DNA of 64,000 nt from Thermodesulfovibrionia bacterium (GTDB taxonomy: Bacteria > Nitrospirota > Thermodesulfovibrionia > UBA6902): NCBI GenBank assembly GCA_020053105.1, contig JAGVNU010000084.1, positions 1 through 64,000 of the forward strand, in the 5' to 3' direction. The position numbers and the translations under genes were made by a program. Shown here piece after piece: positions 1 to 10,196 of the stretch. The notes beneath the pieces were generated by a model. That model worked only from the letters and a program-made list of their open reading frames with translations. It was not told the DNA's origin and ran no database searches. Each line of letters begins with the position of its first letter. Within the stretch, counting starts at the first letter, position 1.

Positions 1-68
1 CTCCCTTGCAAATTGCAAAGGAAGTTATACATCATCTCCTCTCAAAAATGGCGGGGTTTGATTCGCCC

Positions 69-500
69 CTAAGTGGCGGGGTTTAAGCGGCCGCTAACAA
101 TCAGTTCCCCCACTGTGTCGAAGATCGAGCTATACATGACGCCATAGCCCGTCTTTGCTGCCTGATGTCCCAGCGCCTGAGCCAGGTGCGATTTGCCTAC
201 GCCGGGAGCGAAGGACATGAGGACGGTGTCTTTTGCCTCCCTCAATAACCCATGCCCCGGAGCCGAAGTCCACTTGCGCTTCCTGCCCCGGCTCACATTC
301 CATTCTCTGGAAGGGCAGCGGTGAGATCGCGCCAAGCTTGCGGACGAAACGCTTCACCGAAGTGTACGAGCCGGTAAAACCGCTTTCGCTCCTCAGATCC
401 TGCCAGATTCGCTGGGCTGATAGACCGTCATCGAGCTTCTTCCTGAAAATGGATCACAGAGGCTGGGTCTTCCCGGCGGACGTCCTGCTGCTTCGATGAA
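69..500 (-). pseudogene. Degenerate IS21-family istA/istB remnant (chimeric, internally deleted)
   Basis: Minus-strand fragments: IstA-like 'FQRMECEPGQEAQVDFGSGAWV' then IstB-like 'PGVGKSHLAQALGHQAAKTGYGVMYSSIFDTV' in different frames; most of istA and istB missing. Confidence 0.8.
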
Positions 501-539
501 AACCACTAACAAAAAATGTTTGTGATGGGTCAAAACCCA

Positions 540-2177
540 CTATAGCCTCTTAGGGATGGTTATGCAATATCGCTGTGGTTTGGTGATTGAACTATTAAGA
601 TTACTTAAATAATCAAATTTTGTCATATCAATAGCTAATATGTTTTCTCCCTCTGGAATGGGCTCATCTGAGGCTCCTTCGGTATGCTTTATTCTGAATC
701 TTAGTTCTTTTAGTATTCCTAACTCGTGAAGAGCCTTTCTTATTACAGTTGGTGGCCCATATGAGGGAAATCCAGTGGTAGGAAGACGGAACTCATCATA
801 AAGGAAGCCACTTTCTACAATTTTATTTCTATCAGGCCTTCTGACGTATATTTCTGAAATCCCTGATAATTTAGAATTCTCGTATTCTGACGATATGGCG
901 TTTTTTACATATTCAAACTCATTTGCATGAAGCATCGCAAAGGCTTTAACATTATTATGAGCATAGTAAGCTGTGACCAGTGCAAATGTTATCATAGCTA
1001 TAGTGATGGTTTTATCTTTCAACTCCGGAGAATATCCCGGTATAAATTTTAATAATTCTAAAGCATTAACTACTCCAAAAAAGAATAAGAAGCATATAGC
1101 AGTTGTAAGAGAGGCAAGAGTTCGTGTTGAAGGGACATTATCCGTAATCACAAGATGTGGAAGGTAACATAGAAATAAAATACCTGTGATGAAAAATAGC
1201 CTTAGGCAATGATTCCATAGCAAATTTATTTCCTTTTTTTTCTTTAGAACTTGTAAAAATTGCGATAAAAAGAACCATATAATAATCATACCAACGATAC
1301 CAGCCAATGAATATGTAGGGAAGGAATTCCAAAGATTAAGAGCATAGTTAATCGGACAGAAAAAAAACCACTTTAGTTTTAATGGAATAGCTTCTAATTG
1401 CAAAAGGTTGCCTCTCCCGACAAATCCAATGTTCAAAAAAAAGTGTAATATCTTTATGGATAAGAAATATGACGCCGCTGATATGAGCCCTATAATAATA
1501 TGTATAACAAACGGTATATGCCATTTTTTTGTAAAATCCTCGTTTTTTAATAACGAAAGAGGAATTATGCTTGCAGCCCAGTAAAACATCGCAGATGGTT
1601 GATATATATGCATTGCAATCACCAGTAAAGAAATAATGAAAAGCAATGCCTGAATAGATCTTCCTGTAATTTTTTTGGATATAACTTTTAACGATAACAG
1701 GCAGGCGATAACTGACAGTATCGCAGAAGGAATATTGGGAGCAGTCGACAACCAGGCAATAATAATCTGAAAGGAAGGCAAGGTACAGACCAGTACACCT
1801 ATAAGAAATGCGTGTTCTGATTTAATCCGGTACTTTTTCAGAATTGTATATATCAAATATGCCAACAACCCTAAACCTATAATGCTAAATAAACGGACAG
1901 AAATTGCAGAGTTGGCATAAGCTTGTACTGCATATGTAAATATTCCATATCCTATTAACCCGGATCCTGACCAATTTACAATCTCACCAAGAAGGGAATA
2001 GTTTCTATATGAATTGATAAAATCGTAATCCTCCATGTACTCATAATCGATCTGGATGGCTGGGGAATATATCAACATAAGTATGACAATGAAAGAAATA
2101 AGAATGCCTAAATTTAATAAATAGTTTGAGGAATTCTTGTGGCCGTGGTCTTTAAGATACTTTAAGTCTTTTTGCAT
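540..2177 (-). CDS. Polytopic membrane protein, glycosyltransferase-like
   Basis: 545-aa ORF with many hydrophobic segments; context of polysaccharide genes. Confidence 0.6.
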   Translation of the reverse strand: MQKDLKYLKDHGHKNSSNYLLNLGILISFIVILMLIYSPAIQIDYEYMEDYDFINSYRNYSLLGEIVNWSGSGLIGYGIFTYAVQAYANSAISVRLFSIIGLGLLAYLIYTILKKYRIKSEHAFLIGVLVCTLPSFQIIIAWLSTAPNIPSAILSVIACLLSLKVISKKITGRSIQALLFIISLLVIAMHIYQPSAMFYWAASIIPLSLLKNEDFTKKWHIPFVIHIIIGLISAASYFLSIKILHFFLNIGFVGRGNLLQLEAIPLKLKWFFFCPINYALNLWNSFPTYSLAGIVGMIIIWFFLSQFLQVLKKKKEINLLWNHCLRLFFITGILFLCYLPHLVITDNVPSTRTLASLTTAICFLFFFGVVNALELLKFIPGYSPELKDKTITIAMITFALVTAYYAHNNVKAFAMLHANEFEYVKNAISSEYENSKLSGISEIYVRRPDRNKIVESGFLYDEFRLPTTGFPSYGPPTVIRKALHELGILKELRFRIKHTEGASDEPIPEGENILAIDMTKFDYLSNLNSSITKPQRYCITIPKRL

Positions 2178-2206
2178 TTGAGAAGATGGAAAAACTTGAC
2201 CTTAAT

Positions 2207-4468
2207 TTAATTCTGGGGTGCATATGTTTTAAATCTTTCACCGATGTAATACTCGGCAACAGGTTTCCAGTCATGGTTTACAGGATATGGTGTCAATTGT
2301 TTTTTTAAGTATTCCGAATCGTTATCGGCGTATTTTAAGTCTAATAAAGCCATCTGTAAAACCGCTTCCTTTTCTATTGGTGACAATTTGTCAAAAAAAT
2401 AAACTCTCTGATCTTCATGTAATTTCAGCGGCGTGTTTGATGCTAACAGAAAACGGTTATATACTTTAACGTAGTTTATAGATGAAATAAGTGTCTTGTT
2501 AAGGATTGGATTCGCATGAGTATATGCCACGAAAATACTATCTTCTCTGAGATGTTCTTTTACCAGATTGAAAAATTCAAGTGAATATACGTTATTGCTA
2601 TATCCCGACTCTGGCCTGACAAGATCCAAAAATACTAAATCAAACTTATCATCTGACATTAATAAAAACCTTCTGCAATCGTCAATAATTAAGTTTACGC
2701 GGTCGTCAGATAACATATCTTTAACTACCGACATTTTTTTAAGATTCCTGATTAATTCTTTATTCAATTCTACAACGGTTACTTTTTTTACCGCCTCCAT
2801 TTTCAAAACTGCTTCCGTAACATTGCCTGCTCCGTAACCAAGAATTAATACCTTTTCAAATCTTGGGGCATATTTTGCTGCTTCATTTACCCAATGATAG
2901 TTTTGATAGTCCGGACGTCCCCCATGACTTTGCCCATTGATAAAATTCATCATTTCATCATCATGTTTAAGTGTCATGACTATGCCGTCTCTGCCTTCTT
3001 GAAAGTATTTTTCATATTTTATACGTGGACCATGTATTATTCCGTACAGTTGTCCTTTCTCAGGAAAAAACAGCACTAATACAATCATCAAGGCCAAAAC
3101 AACAGCAATTCTTTTATAAAGGTGTAGTTCTTTGCCACCCAGCCTTTTAACAAAAAAAATAAATAATATACCAATTAATGAAAATCCTACTAGTGTAATT
3201 TCGGTCCCAAAATATTGCAACAACAAAAAGCCTGTAATGATTCCACCCAAGACATTGCCTGTGATATTGTAAAAATAAACAGTTCCGATGGTTTTCCCTT
3301 CTTTATCCTTACGAGTTAGAGCTAACAATGAGATAAGAGGGAATGTCGCGCCCATTAAGATCGTAGGAATAAATACAAATACGAAAGGCCATAAAAACAC
3401 ATCGGTTAATAGGTAGATATCACGAAAAAAAGCCGTAAGCGAATCTGTAGAAGGTAACATAAACAGTGGATGAATATTCATCGCAAACGATGTGCGAGTA
3501 AATATTTTTAAAGGGGTAAATTTTGTAAGATAATAATATCCGATAATAATCCCTATTACTGTAAAACCAATTAAAAATTGCAGTAAGAAAAATAAGCTTT
3601 TCTTGTCAATAGACTTGTTTTTTTTCAAATAGTTGTTCATCCCGAAACTGCCCAATGCAATTCCTGATAAATAGACAAATAACACACTTGAAAAAGCATA
3701 TGGGGAGCTCTTTACCAGAACATCTATGATGCGGAACCATACAATCTCATATCCAATCGCCAGAAAACCTGTAATAAAGACCAGCAGATAAGCAGTTCTT
3801 CCAAGAAGAGCTTCATTCTCTTCCTGCTGAACAGATGTGGAAGTCTTCTCCTGTACGGCAGGAAAGAATTCAGCGGATATAATCAATAATGCCAATATAA
3901 AATTAATTGCAACAGCACAAAAAACAGCGCTATCAAGTCCCCAAAAAGATATAACCACATAACTGGCAAAGACAGCGCCAGCTGCAGCGCCTATGGTGTT
4001 GATGAAATAAAGGAAGCTGACAGTATCAAGAAAGTTCCGGACTACACTATTGAAAATTTTTGTAAGTAATGGAAGGGTAATGCCCATTAAGAATGTTGGT
4101 ATACTTAAAAAAATAAACATGTAAAAGAACGAAAGCACATAGCTGCTGCCTGCAGTATATTTGCCTAAGAAATCAAGGAATGGAAGACTTATTAAACCAA
4201 AACAGCCAATTAGCAATTCGACAATAAAATAGAGAATGATTTTGTTCTTACTTCGTTCTGCCAAAAAGCCACCGAATAAAGCTCCCAAACCCAAGCCAAA
4301 CATATATACGCTGACAATTAGTGTTATTGAAATTGAGCCTACCCCATAATACACAGTTAATAGACGCTGCCACGCTACTTGATACATCAAGGCGGCAAAT
4401 CCAGAAAAGAAGAAAATAAAAGACAACAAGGAAGTTAATTTTATAGGTATCTTTTTTGCTATTGACAT
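2207..4468 (-). CDS. Fused MFS-like membrane domain / spermidine synthase-like protein
   Basis: 753 aa; N-terminal multi-TM region, C-terminal 'VLILGYGAGNVTEAVLKMEAVKKVTVVELNKELI...DDCRRFL...FDLVFLDLVRP' typical of spermidine synthase fold. Confidence 0.8.
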   Translation of the reverse strand: MSIAKKIPIKLTSLLSFIFFFSGFAALMYQVAWQRLLTVYYGVGSISITLIVSVYMFGLGLGALFGGFLAERSKNKIILYFIVELLIGCFGLISLPFLDFLGKYTAGSSYVLSFFYMFIFLSIPTFLMGITLPLLTKIFNSVVRNFLDTVSFLYFINTIGAAAGAVFASYVVISFWGLDSAVFCAVAINFILALLIISAEFFPAVQEKTSTSVQQEENEALLGRTAYLLVFITGFLAIGYEIVWFRIIDVLVKSSPYAFSSVLFVYLSGIALGSFGMNNYLKKNKSIDKKSLFFLLQFLIGFTVIGIIIGYYYLTKFTPLKIFTRTSFAMNIHPLFMLPSTDSLTAFFRDIYLLTDVFLWPFVFVFIPTILMGATFPLISLLALTRKDKEGKTIGTVYFYNITGNVLGGIITGFLLLQYFGTEITLVGFSLIGILFIFFVKRLGGKELHLYKRIAVVLALMIVLVLFFPEKGQLYGIIHGPRIKYEKYFQEGRDGIVMTLKHDDEMMNFINGQSHGGRPDYQNYHWVNEAAKYAPRFEKVLILGYGAGNVTEAVLKMEAVKKVTVVELNKELIRNLKKMSVVKDMLSDDRVNLIIDDCRRFLLMSDDKFDLVFLDLVRPESGYSNNVYSLEFFNLVKEHLREDSIFVAYTHANPILNKTLISSINYVKVYNRFLLASNTPLKLHEDQRVYFFDKLSPIEKEAVLQMALLDLKYADNDSEYLKKQLTPYPVNHDWKPVAEYYIGERFKTYAPQN

Positions 4469-4628
4469 ATTAAAGATAAGAATTTTGTTGTTGAAGTAAT
4501 AAACGAAGTTTCTGGTTATTATTGTAACAAACGCTTTTTATTTTAAGCAACGTAACTTAGATTTTTTGTATCATTTTCAAAAGAGTTGGTACGCTCTCAA
4601 GAATTCAAGGTTAGGAAGCGGTTAAGAA

Positions 4629-7232
4629 TTAGATAGGTTCTGGTCCATATACTTCAAGTTCATCAATCACCACTGCGGAGCACTTTGCCTGTACTTTAAT
4701 AAAACGTGCACTCGTGGGGCTTTCAAATATAATTCGCAAAGGAGCGGACTTGTTGTGCTCTGAAATATCAAAAGTTAGCCTTTGCCATTGCAAGTTATCT
4801 TGTGACAGAGATATTTCTGATTCTTTTTTAACCTCCCCATACAATACGATCCTTCTTATCTTCTGAATCTGATTTAAATCGACTATTAAAGCTTCGTCCT
4901 GAGTAAAGGGTACGCCGGAACCAGGCGTAGTATTCCCGTCCACAGCGTAACCACTATAATGACGCAGCATGGAACTATTATGAAAATAATTGCTAGGGGT
5001 CTTTTTCCCATAGGCGAGATTTGGTGATTTTGAGGGTGGAGCATACTCCCAGAGATATTGCGCTTCTAGATTATCACCACTATGCAGGCTATCATACCAG
5101 AGCATAAATCCACATACACTTATAATCGGAATGATAATTATCCCAACCAACCTTGGCGAACCCTTCAATCCGCGAAAACATACAAAAAGCCCTATTAATG
5201 CAAATGACGTGCAACTGATAAGCATACCCCATAAGAAAACATCACTCCGATATCTAAATTCAATAGAACTTTCACCTTTTGGTATTTCAACAGCGTGCGC
5301 TGCGCCATTAGCCCGATAAACATTGACTTTGTTTCCATTTACCCATGCATTCCAATGACCGGTATACGGATAAGACAATCCAAAGATTGCAGTTGACTGG
5401 GAATTAACTTTAAACTGTAACCGGTTAAATGAAAAATATATTAACTCCACTTTGCCTTCTGTCATGCCTATAGCCGCTTCAGTTATTTCTCTTGCTTTAT
5501 CATTATCGTATCCCTCAACAAAGACATACTGTGGAAGACGGTTTTGTTCCATCTTTCTATAGGCGTGGTCCTGGCTATCAACAGGTAGAACCTGCGTAAA
5601 TATCTTACCTAAAAAGGGGTCGACAAAAGAATTTCTGATATGGTTCAAAACCACAGAGTGAAACATGGATGGACTTGGATAAAAATTAAAGATCAGTTTT
5701 TCCTTCATATCATTCTTCATTTGTTCAAAAGTTGGCTTATCGTATTTTTTCTCAATGAATGTTCCATACTTCAAGAGGGTTCCGGTATGCAATAATACAA
5801 TCAGACATAATAAAATTCCGAGCTGACTTGCTAAACGTGGATACTTTCCATAGAGGACAAGCGCTGCAAGTGAAACCATTCCAAAGATAACTGACACAAA
5901 TTCAATCCAGAATGGAAGCTTTCTAATAAAATGGGGAGTAAAATAACCAAGTGACGGTTTAAATAAAAAAACAGGCAGTAAATACAATGGAATTAATATT
6001 AACGCAATTAATGCAAGCAATGCGTAAGGAGTCAACATTATAGATAACGTCTTGAAACGAACCTGAAACGATTCAGCATTTACTATCCAGGCCAACAACA
6101 GCATCATTAGGGAAGGAATTATTATAGAAATTCTTCCTACCCCTCCAGCAGATGAGACAAATGGTAGATACTCCCATGCCAATCTGAACACAGGGGTTTC
6201 CGGGCCGAGAATGTACAAATAAGCTAATAGCAATATCCCCCAAATAGCCCAAACAGCAGCAGGTATCCTCACTTTGAAACATCGCAGTAACGGTAATAGC
6301 AAAGACATCATAATTAATGATGATCCACCAAATGTACTAAGCGTATCTGCAGCTAATGGCATAAAAAAATTATTTAAAACTCCCGTAATGGTATCCTGCC
6401 CCATGTTAGGTTGAAGCCCGAAATTTGTATATTCAATATTTTTGGTAACAAACTCAAAATAAAAAGGTAAAATGTAAGCAGAGGAAAGCAATATTCCCCC
6501 AATAACATAAAAAATCACTTTTATCCAGAACCGTAGAGCAATTTTAAAATTTATATCCTTGTCAGGCAACATAGTTGCCAGGAAAAAAGGTACAACAAGC
6601 GTAAATATCCCTGCTCCAACTAGGCCAAAAAACATCATTGGAGGGTGGCCGCTGCAGATGAGCAGATAGGTAGCTCCAGTGATGCAGAGCGGACCAAACC
6701 ACCTTGAAGGGCTAATGAAATACCAACCTATCAGTGTGCAAAGCCAAAGATTTCCAGTATATGCTTCAAGTGATGCACCGTAACGAAATGCCTCTAACAT
6801 GCGCAGGTTATAAACTGTAATAAGAGAAAGAAGAAAAGAAAAAAGCGTATTGACCTTTATTTTTTTCAAAAAAACAAACAGCATCAAATGAGTAAGTCCC
6901 AGAGTCAATAAACGCAGGAATGTGTTCCATTCAAGTGCTTTTCCGTTCCAGTACCCAGGAAGAAGAGATGCAATATGAGATATGGGATGGTATACCTGGC
7001 CTAATGTTAGTGCGCTTGAAGAGTGACCGAAATTAAAACCAGACACATAAAGAGGAAATGAACCAGTCTTGATGGAAAATAAAAGCGATAGCTGATCATT
7101 GATTGAAAAGAGGGGATAGTCTGCCCCAAGTGATAAATCGGACAAGAAGGGCATCATCCAGTAGAGCAGAATAAAAGGTAAAATAATAATGAGGCATACT
7201 AAATGAAGTGGGTGGTTACCTCTTTGTTGCAT
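4629..7232 (-). CDS. YfhO-like large membrane protein with C-terminal F5/8 type C (discoidin)-like domain
   Basis: 867 aa, multi-TM; C-term 'NLAYGKKTPSN...AVDGNTTPGSG...LIVDLNQIQKIRRIVLYGE...RFIKVQA...IDELEVYG'. Confidence 0.65.
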   Translation of the reverse strand: MQQRGNHPLHLVCLIIILPFILLYWMMPFLSDLSLGADYPLFSINDQLSLLFSIKTGSFPLYVSGFNFGHSSSALTLGQVYHPISHIASLLPGYWNGKALEWNTFLRLLTLGLTHLMLFVFLKKIKVNTLFSFLLSLITVYNLRMLEAFRYGASLEAYTGNLWLCTLIGWYFISPSRWFGPLCITGATYLLICSGHPPMMFFGLVGAGIFTLVVPFFLATMLPDKDINFKIALRFWIKVIFYVIGGILLSSAYILPFYFEFVTKNIEYTNFGLQPNMGQDTITGVLNNFFMPLAADTLSTFGGSSLIMMSLLLPLLRCFKVRIPAAVWAIWGILLLAYLYILGPETPVFRLAWEYLPFVSSAGGVGRISIIIPSLMMLLLAWIVNAESFQVRFKTLSIMLTPYALLALIALILIPLYLLPVFLFKPSLGYFTPHFIRKLPFWIEFVSVIFGMVSLAALVLYGKYPRLASQLGILLCLIVLLHTGTLLKYGTFIEKKYDKPTFEQMKNDMKEKLIFNFYPSPSMFHSVVLNHIRNSFVDPFLGKIFTQVLPVDSQDHAYRKMEQNRLPQYVFVEGYDNDKAREITEAAIGMTEGKVELIYFSFNRLQFKVNSQSTAIFGLSYPYTGHWNAWVNGNKVNVYRANGAAHAVEIPKGESSIEFRYRSDVFLWGMLISCTSFALIGLFVCFRGLKGSPRLVGIIIIPIISVCGFMLWYDSLHSGDNLEAQYLWEYAPPSKSPNLAYGKKTPSNYFHNSSMLRHYSGYAVDGNTTPGSGVPFTQDEALIVDLNQIQKIRRIVLYGEVKKESEISLSQDNLQWQRLTFDISEHNKSAPLRIIFESPTSARFIKVQAKCSAVVIDELEVYGPEPI

Positions 7233-8118
7233 AGAGAGTTATTAAACCGCTTCTATTTAGTACAGATGAGATTATATCGACAGGCAAAAAAAGTGTTTTA
7301 GTGAATATATTGCTTATATTAATTTCAATATTCTTACCTCTAAGATAATGTTTAAAAGAATTAATAAAACCAAAAGTGATTGGATCATGTCTTACCTTTA
7401 ATATCTTAAACCCAGCTTTTACGGCCATCATCCTAAGTGTTTTTTCAGTAAACTGCGAGTAATGTTCAGGTACACACAAATGATGCCAATATCTTCCAAA
7501 AAGCTTCGCTTCAAATGAATCGCTATTACTTGTAAAAATAACTATTATGCCCCCCTTTTTTAATAATTTTGAGCATTTTTCCAAAGACCTCAATGGATCT
7601 CTCATATGCTCAAGAGATGCCCATAAAGTAATTACATCAAAAAAACTATCTCTAATATTTAAGTTATAAACTTCATCTGAGTAGATCATTATATCTTTCT
7701 TCAAATATTCCGGAACATCGCTCAAGTCCTGCCCATGAACTTCCCAGCCCCTTTTTTTCATAAAGTAAAGGAATTTACCATTTCCACAACCAATATCAAG
7801 CAAGGTCCCTTTTTCTTTTGTAGGAATTGATCTAAATAAGCTGTAATAAAATATTTCCAACAGATTTATCTTCTCAGGAACGAGTGAATAATAATTATCA
7901 GGATAGTAGTATTTCATGCTGGTTAAAGTGGGAGGATAAGCTGTATACCTAAATCCACAATCCGTGCATTCTGCCACATCAAAAAACCTTTTTGTGTTTC
8001 TTCTGAGATTGTCTGTAGTTAAGTAAGTTTTTTTTCTTTTTGAATTACACAATAAACAATCTATTTCAGTTGTTTTTATTGTTGATTCATTTATATTTAA
8101 TTTATCTGTTTTATCCAT
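7216..8118 (-). CDS. Class I SAM-dependent methyltransferase with N-terminal Cys motif
   Basis: 'LLDIGCGNGKFLYFMKKRGWEVHGQDLS'; N-term CxxC...CxxC. Confidence 0.85.
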   Translation of the reverse strand: MDKTDKLNINESTIKTTEIDCLLCNSKRKKTYLTTDNLRRNTKRFFDVAECTDCGFRYTAYPPTLTSMKYYYPDNYYSLVPEKINLLEIFYYSLFRSIPTKEKGTLLDIGCGNGKFLYFMKKRGWEVHGQDLSDVPEYLKKDIMIYSDEVYNLNIRDSFFDVITLWASLEHMRDPLRSLEKCSKLLKKGGIIVIFTSNSDSFEAKLFGRYWHHLCVPEHYSQFTEKTLRMMAVKAGFKILKVRHDPITFGFINSFKHYLRGKNIEINISNIFTKTLFLPVDIISSVLNRSGLITLYATKR

Positions 8119-8418
8119 AAAAGGTTAATCTTCTAAATACATATTTATGCAAATTAATAATATTTCTTATTCCACTAAACGTGTTATGTCCAGCCCTATA
8201 ATTTCAATAGGTTACTGTGAAATACAATTATTCGGGTTGTATGATGTATATTTATAATATTCAATATTCAGTTATTAATCTATTAGCCTTCTAATATAGA
8301 GGACTATTCATGAGATATGATTTAGCAATGATTTTCCTATTTTTATTCAAATAATATGAACACATATGTGACTGACAACTCACGATATTGAAATCAGCCA
8401 ACTCTATAATATAAATTT

Positions 8419-8605
8419 AAAAAGACGCTGCCACGCGCTACTTGACACATCAAGGTGGCAAATCCAAAAACAAAAAAAGGTTAAATTTATAGGCGTTGTT
8501 TTTACTGTCGGCATTAAATAGGTATTTTCTAGCTTTTGAAATGAAAAAAATATAGGTCAACAATTATTATTTTAACAAATGCTTTCATTCTAAAGCAACG
8601 TTTGC
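8419..8605 (-). pseudogene. Decayed duplicate of the 5' end and upstream region of the 2207..4468 gene
   Basis: 'agacgctgccacgcgctacttgacacatcaaggtggcaaatcc' vs 'agacgctgccacgctacttgatacatcaaggcggcaaatcc' at ~4366; similarity continues into 'taacaaatgctttcattctaaagcaacg' vs 'taacaaacgctttttattttaagcaacg'. Confidence 0.75.
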
Positions 8606-8763
8606 GCCGAACCGTGTGAACCCCGCCTGAGATAAACTGAATAATCTTTTTAATGATCACCTTGGAATTGGCCGGCATCTCCGCGCTCTGATTCAGGAGA
8701 ATCTTAATAATGCTAATGAACGGAGTGGAATGGAGAGCACACTTGAAGAAAGATAGCTTTCTA

Positions 8764-10011
8764 TCAGTGAGCAATAGTTTTGTTAATACTCTTTATGCCA
8801 GAATACGGCCGACGCAAGTAATCGCGAAACCAATCGGGAAGTGACGAGATAACTAGATAAAATAGGCCTGCCAAGATAATCCAGTTACAAAATTCTTCAA
8901 TTACAAATGTTATTTTGCGTCCTAAAAAATGCATAATAAAGGCATTCCACATCGAAAGCACTATTGAAACTAGCGTTATGAGCGGAACGAATAAAACGCC
9001 TCTTTCTTTATCCCGCAGCCATGCTACAAGCTGGGGAACCGTAAAGATCAGGAAGATCAATCTGTAATCGTGGGTGTTCATTAAAAGAAAACAGGCTATA
9101 AAGATACCTGCTCCTACTCTGAAGGCATCAATGTGTTCTCCTGGTATGTAATTTTTCTGATACGGCTCCCGCATGCCGTAAAACCAAGTTAATCCCACTA
9201 TCAGAATGGAAAGAATATAAGAAAAGACCGTGAAAAAAGTCACTGCACTTTCGGACAGCGGGATAGCAAAGATCCGTCCGTTTCTCAGCCCCATCCACCA
9301 CACATGTATCCCGAAGGAACTGTTAACGAGTTTGGGAGTTGTTTCAAAAACCTGTTTAAAATCTCCAAATGAAATTATTCCATAAATAATAAAGCCACCA
9401 ATTGCCGATAAAAACAGTCTCCAAAATCTCTTTTTGTTTTCTTTTAAAAGATAAATAAACCCAAACACAGGATACAGCTTAAGTACGGAAGCGAACATAA
9501 ATATAAGGAGCGCTGGGATGGAGTAGTAATAATTTACCAGGATTGCAAGAGCTAAAATAGAAAAGAGTATCAACTCGATATTTGATCTTTCGACCCCAAG
9601 CATCACGGCCGGAGAAAGAAAGACAATGAACAGGATTAAATAAGTGAGGTTGTTAAATTTTTTTGAAAACCAGAATATTCCAATGCCAAATAAAAATAAA
9701 ACTACAATTATAGTTCCTATGATATTTGTGTGACTCTCATTAATGCCTAGATGAAAAAAGATATGCCATATTCTTGGATAATTAAGCTGATGCCCTCTGG
9801 GATTGACAGGATTTTCTATTAAAGGATCATATCCCATCGCATATGCTTCAGATGCCCAAGCGAACTGGCGGGAATCAAGAAAACCTGGAGGATCAATGGG
9901 GATATTCCACTTTCTCAGCAACCAAACATTTTGAAAAAAAACGAATGAGAAAATTGATACTGCCAATATTAGGATCGTGACTACAAACAATAACGGCCTG
10001 ATTTTAGTCAT
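8764..10011 (-). CDS. Multi-TM glycosyltransferase (GT87/DUF2029-like)
   Basis: 415-aa polytopic ORF; 'LYPVFGFIYLLKENKKRFW' resembles GT87 family. Confidence 0.65.
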   Translation of the reverse strand: MTKIRPLLFVVTILILAVSIFSFVFFQNVWLLRKWNIPIDPPGFLDSRQFAWASEAYAMGYDPLIENPVNPRGHQLNYPRIWHIFFHLGINESHTNIIGTIIVVLFLFGIGIFWFSKKFNNLTYLILFIVFLSPAVMLGVERSNIELILFSILALAILVNYYYSIPALLIFMFASVLKLYPVFGFIYLLKENKKRFWRLFLSAIGGFIIYGIISFGDFKQVFETTPKLVNSSFGIHVWWMGLRNGRIFAIPLSESAVTFFTVFSYILSILIVGLTWFYGMREPYQKNYIPGEHIDAFRVGAGIFIACFLLMNTHDYRLIFLIFTVPQLVAWLRDKERGVLFVPLITLVSIVLSMWNAFIMHFLGRKITFVIEEFCNWIILAGLFYLVISSLPDWFRDYLRRPYSGIKSINKTIAH

Positions 10012-10196
10012 TTTAGTTTATTAGTGGTCTGAGATAATTAAAAGAAGCATCGGTTGTTAATATAACTAACGTTTAGTATATCTTTTATTCATAACATTGT
10101 ATATCAAGGTACTAAGAAAATATAGTGAATCAAGTGAATTATCTCAATAGTGTTTCCATATTTAATAATGAATAAAAATAATTTTACTGTTATTTT

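Noticed and set aside
69-357. Overlapping small ORFs as independent genes
   Set aside because: They are frame-shifted pieces of an IS21 remnant.
8120-8420. AT-rich intergenic stretch as an RNA gene
   Set aside because: No stable structure or recognisable RNA motif seen by eye.
8529-8774. 81-aa minus-strand ORF as a gene or transposase remnant
   Set aside because: Partly derived from the decayed duplication; no convincing family resemblance for the rest.
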